The notes beneath the pieces were generated by a model. That model searched no databases. It saw only the letters and a list, made by a program, of their open reading frames with translations, and was not told the origin of the DNA. 64,000 nt of DNA from Candidatus Krumholzibacteriota bacterium (GTDB taxonomy: Bacteria > Krumholzibacteriota > Krumholzibacteriia > Krumholzibacteriales > Krumholzibacteriaceae). A program made the translations under genes and the position numbers. Each line of letters starts with the position of its first letter. The stretch's first letter is position 1. Below, piece by piece: positions 9,802 through 17,771 of this stretch. The DNA lies in NCBI GenBank assembly GCA_016932415.1, contig JAFGCX010000011.1:124001-188000 (forward strand), written 5' to 3'.

Positions 9802-9836
9802 TTCTTTTCCCACGACCACCCCGAGTGGGCCAGCCT

Positions 9837-10694
9837 TTATATCGCCGTCTCTATCCCCATTATTTTCAGAACTGCCTCAAGATCATCGTCTGAATAGTAA
9901 TCTACGGTTATCGTCCCGCCCTTTTTGCCCGGCGTGATCCTCACCCTCGTGCCAAGATGCTTTTCCGCTCTTTCCTCAAGGGCTGTTATCGCCGCGTCTA
10001 CCTTCCTTGCCGTTCTTCGTCTTTTTTTCCTTTTCCCGGGCGCTACCTCTATCTCGACTTCCCTTACCGATATCCCTTTCTCAACTACTTTCAGCGCCAT
10101 CTCGATCCGTTTTTCATCCCCCTCGACAGCAAGTATCGCCCTGGCATGTCCGGCCTTGAGGCTTCCCTTTTCTATCAGTTCAAGCACCTTGTCAGGCAGG
10201 GACAGGAGCCTTATCGTATTCGATACCGTCGTCCTGTCCTTACCGAGCAGCTGGGATATCTCTTTGACTGACAGGCCGAATTCATCTCTGAGCGCCTTGT
10301 ATCCTCTTCCTTCCTCTACCGGATTAAGATCTTCTCTCTGAAGATTTTCAAGCAGGGCGAAATTCAAAGACTCCCTGTCCTTTATATCCCTGATAATAGC
10401 GGGGATCGTCGTTTTTCCCGCGATCTTCGAACTCCGGAGTCTTCTTTCCCCCATAATGAGCTGGTAGCGGTCGCCTTTTCTTCTTACGACGATCGGTTGG
10501 ATCACTCCGTTTTTCCTGATTGATTCTGCGAGGTCCCCGAGCTGCTTCTCGTCGAAATAAGCCCGTGGCTGATACGGGTTCGGCTCGATTGAATCTATTT
10601 CCAGCTCCTTTACTCTTTCCGTTTCCGAGACGCTTTCTTTAAGGTCTTGTGATATAAGCGCTTCGAGCCCCCTGCCAAGCACAGTCCTTTTCAT
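9837..10694 (-). CDS. parB: chromosome-partitioning protein ParB (Spo0J)
   Basis: A 285-residue CTP-dependent DNA clamp that loads at parS and spreads along the origin. Visible in order: the ParB/Srx CTP-binding fold with 'YQPRAYFDEKQLGDLAESI', 'GVIQPIVVRR' and the CTPase motif 'MGERRLRSSKIAG'; the helix-turn-helix parS-binding region 'SVKEISQLLGKDRTTVSNTI'; a basic linker 'GKRKKRRRTARK'; and a C-terminal dimerisation domain. It overlaps parA by 4 bases. Two parS sites lie 2.2 kb away. GGGGAGG precedes the ATG. Confidence 0.97.
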   Translation of the reverse strand: MKRTVLGRGLEALISQDLKESVSETERVKELEIDSIEPNPYQPRAYFDEKQLGDLAESIRKNGVIQPIVVRRKGDRYQLIMGERRLRSSKIAGKTTIPAIIRDIKDRESLNFALLENLQREDLNPVEEGRGYKALRDEFGLSVKEISQLLGKDRTTVSNTIRLLSLPDKVLELIEKGSLKAGHARAILAVEGDEKRIEMALKVVEKGISVREVEIEVAPGKRKKRRRTARKVDAAITALEERAEKHLGTRVRITPGKKGGTITVDYYSDDDLEAVLKIMGIETAI

Positions 10695-11491
10695 GGGGAT
10701 CCTCCCCTTTCTTTTTTCGCCGCGGGGTTCGTCCGCTTCTGTTTCTCTAAAATCTCTCTGGCAAGCATCAGGTAGCTTTTTGCGCCGCTACTCTGAACGT
10801 CATAAAGGATAACCGGTTTTCCAAAACTCGGCGATTCGCTCAGGCGCACATTTCTCGGGATTATACTGTCATAAACCTTTTCCCCAAAATAAGATATCGC
10901 TTCATCGGCAACCTGGCCCGACAACCTCAACCGTTTGTCAAACATCGTAAGCAGCACTCCCTCTATCGTCAGATCGGGATTGAGATGTTTCTGGACCATC
11001 CTGATTGTGCTTAGAAGCTGGCTCAACCCTTCAAGCGCGTAATATTCACACTGGATCGGTATCAACACTGAATCCGCCGCGGTCAACGTGTTCAACGTCA
11101 GGAGTCCCAGGCTCGGCGGACAATCTATTATTATAAAATCATATCTGTCCACAAGCGGCGCGAGAGCGGTTTTCAGTTTTCTTTCCCTCGCAAGCTGTGA
11201 TACCAGCTCGATCTCCGCCCCGTTAAGCCTTGGATGGGAAGGGACAAGGTCGAGAAGCCCCGTCTTCTCAATTATATCCTCGACCCTCGTCTTTCCTATA
11301 AGCGCCTCATAAATAGTCGGTTGTCCATTATCTATCCTTACGCCGAGCCCACTGCTCGCATTTGCCTGGGGATCGGCATCTACAAGAAGGACCTTTTCCT
11401 CTATCGCCCCGAGGCTTGCTCCGAGATTGACCGATGTCGTCGTCTTTCCGACACCACCCTTCTGATTCGCTACTGCTATTATTTTTCCCAT
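10691..11491 (-). CDS. parA: chromosome-partitioning ATPase ParA (Soj)
   Basis: A 266-residue deviant-Walker ATPase that dimerises with ATP on DNA and positions the ParB-parS complex. The deviant Walker A 'KGGVGKTTTSVNLG' is at residues of about 11-24; 'LLVDADPQANASSG' and 'FIIIDCPPSLGLLTLN' are the A' and B motifs. Its length is usual for chromosomal ParA. The stop overlaps the parB start (ATGA), so the pair is translationally coupled. Confidence 0.97.
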   Translation of the reverse strand: MGKIIAVANQKGGVGKTTTSVNLGASLGAIEEKVLLVDADPQANASSGLGVRIDNGQPTIYEALIGKTRVEDIIEKTGLLDLVPSHPRLNGAEIELVSQLARERKLKTALAPLVDRYDFIIIDCPPSLGLLTLNTLTAADSVLIPIQCEYYALEGLSQLLSTIRMVQKHLNPDLTIEGVLLTMFDKRLRLSGQVADEAISYFGEKVYDSIIPRNVRLSESPSFGKPVILYDVQSSGAKSYLMLAREILEKQKRTNPAAKKERGGSP

Positions 11492-11527
11492 TGTCTCTCT
11501 ATCAACCCTTTTTATAAAGAGTCTTGC

Positions 11528-12751
11528 TTACGGCTGGCTCATAAGCCATCCCGAATAATCTACATAGATATCCGGTTGCGGTGGCAGGAAGTCAAAGCCG
11601 TCATAAATCCTCTCCTGGATATCACTCTCATTTGTGACTCCCCAGAAGTTATATCTCGCGTCAATACCCGAATCGTTGAAATACTGAAAAAGCATAATGT
11701 CGTATCCGCCCGACGCCTTATCGTTAAGATATATCGAATTATAGTTTATGACCGGTAGCGCGTAATATGAGATCTTTATCCCGTCGCCGACGTTCGTCGC
11801 GATCGTGCACCCTTCGATTGCCACATCATATATATCTCCCGATCCGTCTTCATCTATTTCGATCCAGATTCCGTATCCCGAGTTATCTCTTATCTCGCAA
11901 TTGGTTATCTCTGCGTCAGCATCGAGGATATGTATGCCCCCGGCATTGTCCGAGACCCTGCAGTCTTCGACGGAAATCTCGGATTCTTCAACGTTTACGC
12001 CGATCCCTACTCCGTCATGGACAAATATCGAGTCAAGAACGACATTAGCTCCATCTTCAACGCTGATCCCCCTGACAGCCATCGTTATGTTGGCGTTTAA
12101 TATGCTGCCCGACGCATCCGGCCCATCAAAGAGGATCCCTCTCCACACCCCGTCCTCCCCCGGACAGATATTCGGCTTGAAGATGACGGGCGATCCTGCC
12201 GTCCCGACAACCTCAAGCCTCCCAAAGACATTCAACCCTCCTTCTTCCTGATCGATCACAACCGTCACTCCCGCATGTATGCGGAGAGTGGCAGAGGAGC
12301 CGACGAAGACCGGTTGTGGCGAATCTATCATATAAAACGACCCGTTATCTGACAGCTCGGTAATCCCCGAAATGACAGGGAGAGCTTCTCCCACCTCTAT
12401 CTCCGCGCTGCTTGTGCTTTCGTCCAACCGGTCTGTGGCCGTCACTTTAACCGTATATATTCCAGGCTCATCCGGCGCTATCCAGACAACCGAAAACCCC
12501 TCGCCTGATTCCGGGTAAAACTCTCCGTATTCAGCCTCCCATAGGACCGTGACCGGATCATCGTCAGGATCAGGGGCGGAACAGTAAAGCTCCACATCCC
12601 CCCCAGCCCCGACAAAACACTTCCCTATCGATATTTTGGGATCGTCAGGTGGCTTGTTATGGAATCCCAGGGACTGGTCGCAGCTTGAAAAGGTAGCCAC
12701 TGAAAGGGTAAATACCCCTAACACAATGAAACAATATGACTTGACCTGCAT
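11528..12751 (-). CDS. lipoprotein with PKD/Ig-like domain and right-handed parallel beta-helix
   Basis: A 407-residue exported protein of unknown function. The N-terminus 'MQVKSYCFIVLGVFTLSV' followed by 'ATFSSCDQS' is a lipoprotein signal with Cys at about residue 24. Residues of about 35-120 form a PKD/Ig-like module ('APDPDDDPVTVLWEAEYGEF', 'PGIYTVKVTATD'). The rest is a parallel beta-helix with repeating 'ITNCEIRDNSGYGIWIE' and 'GCTIATNVGDGIKI' rungs and a 'FNDSGIDARYNFWG' motif common to pectate-lyase-like cell-surface proteins. No catalytic residues can be assigned. It interrupts the usual rsmG-parA adjacency and lies on the same strand. Good confidence in fold, none in function. Confidence 0.85.
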   Translation of the reverse strand: MQVKSYCFIVLGVFTLSVATFSSCDQSLGFHNKPPDDPKISIGKCFVGAGGDVELYCSAPDPDDDPVTVLWEAEYGEFYPESGEGFSVVWIAPDEPGIYTVKVTATDRLDESTSSAEIEVGEALPVISGITELSDNGSFYMIDSPQPVFVGSSATLRIHAGVTVVIDQEEGGLNVFGRLEVVGTAGSPVIFKPNICPGEDGVWRGILFDGPDASGSILNANITMAVRGISVEDGANVVLDSIFVHDGVGIGVNVEESEISVEDCRVSDNAGGIHILDADAEITNCEIRDNSGYGIWIEIDEDGSGDIYDVAIEGCTIATNVGDGIKISYYALPVINYNSIYLNDKASGGYDIMLFQYFNDSGIDARYNFWGVTNESDIQERIYDGFDFLPPQPDIYVDYSGWLMSQP

Positions 12752-12849
12752 TTCCTTCTCCCTGTCAATCAGATGGGGTCCAGATGATTATAGGGTCGCT
12801 TTTATGATAAATCAATGGAAATCTCTCCCGGGCGGGCGGAAAGGGATGA

Positions 12850-12865
12850 CGTTTCACGTGAAACG
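12850..12865. promoter_or_regulatory. parS site 1 (ParB binding)
   Basis: The 16-base perfect palindrome CGTTTCACGTGAAACG matches the chromosomal parS consensus TGTTTCACGTGAAACA at every position but the two outermost. It is placed between the beta-helix gene and rsmG, about 7.5 kb from the origin. Confidence 0.95.
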
Positions 12866-12943
12866 CTGATGATGGAAGCCGGCCCCCCTCCCGGCACCTG
12901 TCCGGGCCGTCCCCGCATTCTTTTCTTCGTCTGTCGGCTCCTC

Positions 12944-12959
12944 CGTTTCACGTGAAACG
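12944..12959. promoter_or_regulatory. parS site 2 (ParB binding)
   Basis: A second identical 16-base palindrome CGTTTCACGTGAAACG, 94 bases (centre to centre) from the first. Two close sites give a strong ParB nucleation point next to rsmG. Confidence 0.95.
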
Positions 12960-12965
12960 TTGCGG

Positions 12966-13637
12966 TCAGTCCTTTTCTCTTCTGAAGAGCAGCAACGATC
13001 CCCTCTCTCCTTCTGCCGGCTCTGAAAAATCGAGGGTCATCTTCCCAGAATATCCCTCCAGCTCCCATTCCCACTCGCTTCCCTTTATCGTCAGGTACTT
13101 TCCGCCCGCGCCGAGAAGCGATTCAGCAAGAGGGAGGATCGCCGGCAGCCTCCCGGCCGCCTTGGAGATAACAAGGTCGTAAACGGCCTTTCCGCTGTCA
13201 AGCGCCGCATCCCCGCGGGTCCTGGTCCCCTCGAGGCTCATAAGAACGGCCAGCCTTTCAAGAAAGAGAGCTGCTTTTTCCTTCCTTTCATAGAAAGTGA
13301 TCTCGGTCCCCGGAGATAGAATCTTCCATATTATCCCCGGAAAACCGTACCCACTCCCTATGTCGGCGACCCTGATTGCCTCCTGATCCTTTTCCTGCTT
13401 TCTGGCCAGCGCTCCCGTCCTTTCGGCGAAATAAAGCATCAGCAGAGAATCGACCACCTGCCTTTCCAGGGATTCACCGAAGCTGCCCCTGGCGACAAGG
13501 TGCATCTTTTCACCCCATTCGATCTGCTCCCTGGCGAAGAGTTTTATTCTTTCGATCCCGGCATCGTCGAGCCTTCCGGGAAAAAGTCCTTCCGCCCTCT
13601 CGATGATCTTCTCTGCTATCTTTGTCTTTTCTGTCAT
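12966..13637 (-). CDS. rsmG: 16S rRNA (guanine-N7)-methyltransferase RsmG (GidB)
   Basis: A 223-residue SAM-dependent methyltransferase that makes m7G527 in 16S rRNA (E. coli numbering). Visible are the family segment 'EQIEWGEKMHLVARGS', the SAM-binding 'VADIGSGYGFPGIIWKI', 'FYERKEKAALFLERL' and the conserved 'DLVISKAAGRLPAIL' stretch. Its start overlaps the end of mnmG by 4 bases. Loss of this enzyme is known to give low-level streptomycin resistance in other bacteria. Second parS lies 6 bases after its stop. Confidence 0.95.
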   Translation of the reverse strand: MTEKTKIAEKIIERAEGLFPGRLDDAGIERIKLFAREQIEWGEKMHLVARGSFGESLERQVVDSLLMLYFAERTGALARKQEKDQEAIRVADIGSGYGFPGIIWKILSPGTEITFYERKEKAALFLERLAVLMSLEGTRTRGDAALDSGKAVYDLVISKAAGRLPAILPLAESLLGAGGKYLTIKGSEWEWELEGYSGKMTLDFSEPAEGERGSLLLFRREKD

Positions 13638-15547
13638 TTTCCGGTTTTCCCCGTCTCCGGGCCGTTTTCCACTCGTTTTCTGCTTTTTTCCAGAAAGATC
13701 ATCAGTATCGACAGGTCGGAATTTCTCACCCCGGTGATCCTCGATGCCTGGCCAAGGGTATGAGGCTTGAATCTCGCGAGCTTTTCCCTCGCCTCGGTGC
13801 TCAGCGCTTCCAATTCGAACGAAAAGCCTTCCGGTATTACCATCTTGTCCATTTTCAACAACTTGTGCGCTATCCTCTTCTGCCTCGATATATACCCGTC
13901 ATACTTGACCTCTATCGCCAGCATCCCGAGTTCCCTCTCGGAGAGCCCCAGTCCCCTGTCGCCGAGCACTTTTTCTATTTTTTCCGCTCCTATCCCCGGG
14001 TGTCTCGCCAGCTGGATCGCCGGCCTTGCTTCTTTCACCTCAGGGATCTCCACCCCGCCAAAGACCTTGTTTATCTTCGCCGCCGGGATGATCTCCCTTT
14101 CCAGCCTTCTTTTTGCCTTCAGGACCTTTTTCTTCCTCGAGATCATCTCGAGCCACAAGCCTTTGTCGAGAAGCCCGAACTTTACTCCGTACCGGAAAAG
14201 CCTTTCGTCGGCATTGTCCTGCCTGAGCAGCAGCCTGTGTTCCGCCCTCGAGGTAAACATCCTGTATGGTTCATCGATCTCTTTTGTTATCAGATCATCG
14301 ACCATGACTCCGGCGTATGCCATCTGGCGTCCCGGGATAAAAGGCGCCTCACCCCTGAGGGACAGCGAAGCGTTGATTCCAGCCAGGATTCCCTGGGCTG
14401 CCGCCTCTTCATATCCCGATGTCCCGTTTACCTGCCCGGCAAAGTAGAGGCCTTCGATCCTCTCCGATTCGAGGGACGCGCTGATCTGGTGGGGGGGGAA
14501 AAAGTCGTACTCTATCGCGTATCCATATCTTACTATTTCCGCCTGCTCAAGCCCTTCTATGGTTCTTATCATCTTTTCCTGGATCTCCGCCGGAAGGCTT
14601 GTCGAGAGACCGTTGATATAGATCTCTTCGGAATCCCTGCCCTCCGGTTCGAGAAATATCTGATGTCTCGGACGATCTGAGAACCTGACGACTTTGTCTT
14701 CGATCGAAGGGCAGTATCTCGGCCCCACTCCCTTTATCTGCCCCGAAAAGAGGGGGGCCCGGCTTATATTGTCCTTGATGATCTCGTGGGTCCTCGCGTT
14801 TGTATATGTTATGTGGCATGAGATCTGGTCGACTTCAAGGGATTTTGTCCTGAAAGAAAAGGGGCTTGGGAATATATCGCCCGGCTGTTCTTCGCATCTT
14901 GAAAAATCTATGCTTTCTCTCCTCAGCCTCGCCGGAGTCCCCGTCTTAAGCCGCCCTCTCTCTATTCCCTTTCTCGCAAGATCGTCGGAGAGGCGGCATG
15001 ATGGCGGCTCTCCTTCCCTTCCCCCTGGTATTTTCCTTTCTCCTATATGCATCAACCCGTTAGGAAAAGTCCCGAGCGCCATTATTACCTTCCGCCCCGC
15101 TATCCTCTCCCCCGAAACCGCAACTCCTACGACCTTTCCACTTTCCACGATTATTTCTTCGACCTCCGCCTCTGCCAGATCGAGCTGTTCGGCCAGGACG
15201 AGCGCCTCAAGCATCCTTTTGTGATATACTTTCTTGTCGGCCTGCGCCCTTGGAGACCAGACCGCCGGCCCTTTGGCCCTGTTCAGCATCCTGAACTGTA
15301 TCCCCGCCGCGTCGATGCAAAGCCCCATCTCCCCTCCGAGGGCGTCGACCTCTCTTACAAGCTGACCTTTTGCCAGGCCGCCGATGGCGGGGTTGCATGG
15401 CATCCTAGCTATGTCGCCCGTATTGATAGTCGCCAGCAGAGTATCGTTTCCCATCCGAGCCGCCGCGAGAGCTGCTTCGCAACCGGCGTGTCCAGCACCA
15501 ACGACTATAATGTCATATCTTTTATCAAGGGTTTTAGTAATAATCAT
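13634..15547 (-). CDS. mnmG: tRNA uridine-34 modification FAD enzyme MnmG (GidA)
   Basis: A 637-residue flavoprotein that, with MnmE, installs the carboxymethylaminomethyl group on wobble U34 of tRNAs using methylene-THF and FAD. The FAD-binding 'DIIVVGAGHAGCEAALAAAR' opens the protein; 'INTGDIARMPCNPAIGGLAKG', the NADH-associated 'GTFPNGLMHIGE', the catalytic-Cys region 'PRYCPSIEDKVVRF' and 'MFTSRAEHRLLLRQDNAD' follow. The C-terminal tRNA/MnmE-binding helices are complete. It overlaps rsmG by 4 bases and follows mnmE after 36 bases, in the classic origin-proximal order. Confidence 0.97.
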   Translation of the reverse strand: MIITKTLDKRYDIIVVGAGHAGCEAALAAARMGNDTLLATINTGDIARMPCNPAIGGLAKGQLVREVDALGGEMGLCIDAAGIQFRMLNRAKGPAVWSPRAQADKKVYHKRMLEALVLAEQLDLAEAEVEEIIVESGKVVGVAVSGERIAGRKVIMALGTFPNGLMHIGERKIPGGREGEPPSCRLSDDLARKGIERGRLKTGTPARLRRESIDFSRCEEQPGDIFPSPFSFRTKSLEVDQISCHITYTNARTHEIIKDNISRAPLFSGQIKGVGPRYCPSIEDKVVRFSDRPRHQIFLEPEGRDSEEIYINGLSTSLPAEIQEKMIRTIEGLEQAEIVRYGYAIEYDFFPPHQISASLESERIEGLYFAGQVNGTSGYEEAAAQGILAGINASLSLRGEAPFIPGRQMAYAGVMVDDLITKEIDEPYRMFTSRAEHRLLLRQDNADERLFRYGVKFGLLDKGLWLEMISRKKKVLKAKRRLEREIIPAAKINKVFGGVEIPEVKEARPAIQLARHPGIGAEKIEKVLGDRGLGLSERELGMLAIEVKYDGYISRQKRIAHKLLKMDKMVIPEGFSFELEALSTEAREKLARFKPHTLGQASRITGVRNSDLSILMIFLEKSRKRVENGPETGKTGK

Positions 15548-15583
15548 TATTAATATCTGTCTAACAGCTTGTATTACAGGTGG

Positions 15584-16942
15584 TTATTTTCCTATACAAA
15601 ACCGGCTGAAGATCGTTTCGAGCAGTTCTCCCGCTATCGACCGCCCCGTGATCTTCCCGAGCGCTTCTGCCGCTTCCCTGATCTCGAGGCTCATTATCTC
15701 CGCCCTGCCCTTCCCTTCGAGTTCTTCGAGCATCCTTTTCAGGCCTCGCGAGCACTCTTTCAGGGCCGCGGCGTGCCTCGAGCTTACCGCGCCATTTTCC
15801 CTGACTCTTTCGGCTATATCTTTCCTTATCGTGCCGGTGTGGATCATATCCCTGAGCCTGGAGATGTTCTCCCCCGTCTTTGCCGACACCTCTATCTCCG
15901 GCCCGCTTAGGCCACGGTCCTCCGAAGCGATCACTACCCCCAGATCGCGCTTGTTGAAGACTATTATATGGTTCTTCTTCTCTATCCTGGCTATTTCCCT
16001 TTTCGTTTCCTCGTCAAGCCCGGCGCTGCCATCTACAACGAAGAGTATCAGGTCCGATCCTTCGGCAGCCTTCCTTCCGATCGATATTCCCCTCGCTTCG
16101 ATCTCGCACCCCGTTTCCGCGATCCCCGCCGTATCTTCGAGAAAATATGTGAATCCGCCGATATGGATCCTTTCCCTGAGAAGGTCCCTCGTAGTCCCCG
16201 GAATAGCAGATACTATAGCCCTTTCCTCACCCAGTAGCGCGTTGTAGATGCTGCTTTTTCCCGCGTTTCTCGGCCCCAGCACTGTCACCCTGATGCCCTG
16301 CCTGAGTTTTTTCCCGGCGATCTCAGACTCTATCATTCCTTCTATCTCGCCGATCGCTCCGTCGATATTCTCGCGAAGAATCTCACTGTCGTATGTCTCG
16401 ATATCTTCTTCCGAAAAATCGATTGAAAGCTCGATCAGGGCAAGCTGCCGCAGGAGAATCGCCTCTATGTCTCCTATCTTTCTTGACAGCGACCCTTCAA
16501 GCTGTTCGAGCGCGACGCGTCCCTGGAGCTTTGTCTCCGCCGATATAAGATCAACGACCGCTTCGGCCTGTGCCAGGTCGAGCTTTCCTTTCAGGTAGGC
16601 TCTTTTCGTGAATTCTCCCGGGCCGGCGATCTCCGCGCCAAGCCTGACCGCTTCTTCTATGATCGAGGAGTAGACGTAGATGCTTCCATGGCAGGATATC
16701 TCTATGACATCCTCTCCCGTATATGAATTCGGCGCAAACATCGCCGTGACGAGGACCTCGTCGATCTGTTCGCCGGTGGAATTTTTTATGATCCTTTTGT
16801 ATACCCTGTGTGATTCCCGGCGGCCAGCCGGATCCGCCATCGAATCGAGGATTCCGAGCGCGTCGGGTCCCGAGATCCTGATCACGGCTATTCCCGAGAC
16901 TCCAGGCGGAGTACTCAGGGCAACGACAGTGGTTCCGTCCAT
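15584..16942 (-). CDS. mnmE: tRNA modification GTPase MnmE (TrmE)
   Basis: A 452-residue partner of MnmG. The N-terminal folate-binding domain ('IAVIRISGPDAL', 'SYTGEDVIEISCHGS', 'GEFTKRAYLKGKLDLAQAEA') is followed by an inserted G domain with P loop 'GPRNAGKSSIYN', switch 'AIPGTTRDLL' and 'FNKRDLG', and by the C-terminal helical part ending in the diagnostic 'RFCIGK' motif. It starts 3 bases after the stop of khpB/jag, so it is probably translated from the same messenger. Confidence 0.97.
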   Translation of the reverse strand: MDGTTVVALSTPPGVSGIAVIRISGPDALGILDSMADPAGRRESHRVYKRIIKNSTGEQIDEVLVTAMFAPNSYTGEDVIEISCHGSIYVYSSIIEEAVRLGAEIAGPGEFTKRAYLKGKLDLAQAEAVVDLISAETKLQGRVALEQLEGSLSRKIGDIEAILLRQLALIELSIDFSEEDIETYDSEILRENIDGAIGEIEGMIESEIAGKKLRQGIRVTVLGPRNAGKSSIYNALLGEERAIVSAIPGTTRDLLRERIHIGGFTYFLEDTAGIAETGCEIEARGISIGRKAAEGSDLILFVVDGSAGLDEETKREIARIEKKNHIIVFNKRDLGVVIASEDRGLSGPEIEVSAKTGENISRLRDMIHTGTIRKDIAERVRENGAVSSRHAAALKECSRGLKRMLEELEGKGRAEIMSLEIREAAEALGKITGRSIAGELLETIFSRFCIGK

Positions 16943-16945
16943 ATT

Positions 16946-17647
16946 CTATTTTCTGCCAGACCGGTTCGATTTTCTCTCCCGGCCCTTGTCCGCGGAGACA
17001 AAGACCTTTCTCATCTCCCCGTTCCCGACGGTATAAGTCGTTATCCCTTCCATCCCGGCGAGTGTCATATGGATGATACGCCTCTCGGACGCTTTCATCG
17101 GTTCGATTCCGACTTCCCTCTGCGTCTTTTTAGCTCTTTCGGCCGCTTTCTCAGCTTTCTGCCTGAGGATCTCCTGCCTGTTCTTCAGGTATCCGCCAAC
17201 ATCGACAGTCAACCTCTGGTATCCGCCCATCTTCCTCGACACGATCCTCCCGATCAGGTGCTGAAGCGAGTTCAGCGTGTCTCCCTTCCTGCCGATGAGC
17301 AGCCCGTCGACACCAGCCGTTTCTATATTTATATATGTCGAATCGTCTATCGTGTCAGAAAATATCCTGTACCCGACATCCAGCCCTTTCATTATAAGCC
17401 CGGTGACTTCGTCGGCTACCTCCTCTATCCCCTTCGATCCATTTTTCATCGACACCTTGACTCTCGCGCTCCTGGCGCCGAAGATCCCCAGGACCCCCTT
17501 CTGTCCGGGATCTATTATCTCAATATCTACATCTTCTATTTTCGAACCAAGGTCTTTCAGCGCCTTCTCCAGCGCTTTCTCTACAGTCTTTCCCTCTACC
17601 TCTACCGGTCTGCTATTTATTCTTTCCTGTCTCCCGTGCTTTTCCAT
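16946..17647 (-). CDS. jag: RNA-binding protein KhpB / Jag (SpoIIIJ-associated, R3H domain)
   Basis: A 233-residue cytoplasmic RNA-binding protein. The Jag N-terminal domain ('EVEGKTVEKALEKALKDLG', 'GVLGIFGARSARVKV') is followed by a KH domain ('LLIGRKGDTLNSLQHLIG') and an R3H domain ('MKASERRIIHMTLAG'). It is encoded next to yidC almost universally. ATG at 17647 has AGGAGA at a normal distance. The 124-base gap to yidC holds no gene. Confidence 0.94.
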   Translation of the reverse strand: MEKHGRQERINSRPVEVEGKTVEKALEKALKDLGSKIEDVDIEIIDPGQKGVLGIFGARSARVKVSMKNGSKGIEEVADEVTGLIMKGLDVGYRIFSDTIDDSTYINIETAGVDGLLIGRKGDTLNSLQHLIGRIVSRKMGGYQRLTVDVGGYLKNRQEILRQKAEKAAERAKKTQREVGIEPMKASERRIIHMTLAGMEGITTYTVGNGEMRKVFVSADKGRERKSNRSGRK

Positions 17648-17771
17648 ATCTGTCTCTCCTGCATCTTTCTTTTATATCCCCGGCCCATCTTTTCCCGTCC
17701 GGCGCCGCTCTCGGGCGCTTCGCGCTGAGCCGTTATCGATATTTCCCCGGGGCTTTTTATCCGCCCCATTG

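Noticed and set aside
13622-14680. Long plus-strand open frames opposite mnmG, gyrA, yidC and other genes
   Set aside because: They lie wholly inside strongly supported genes on the other strand, lack ribosome-binding sites and have unnatural composition (Ser, Arg or Pro rich).
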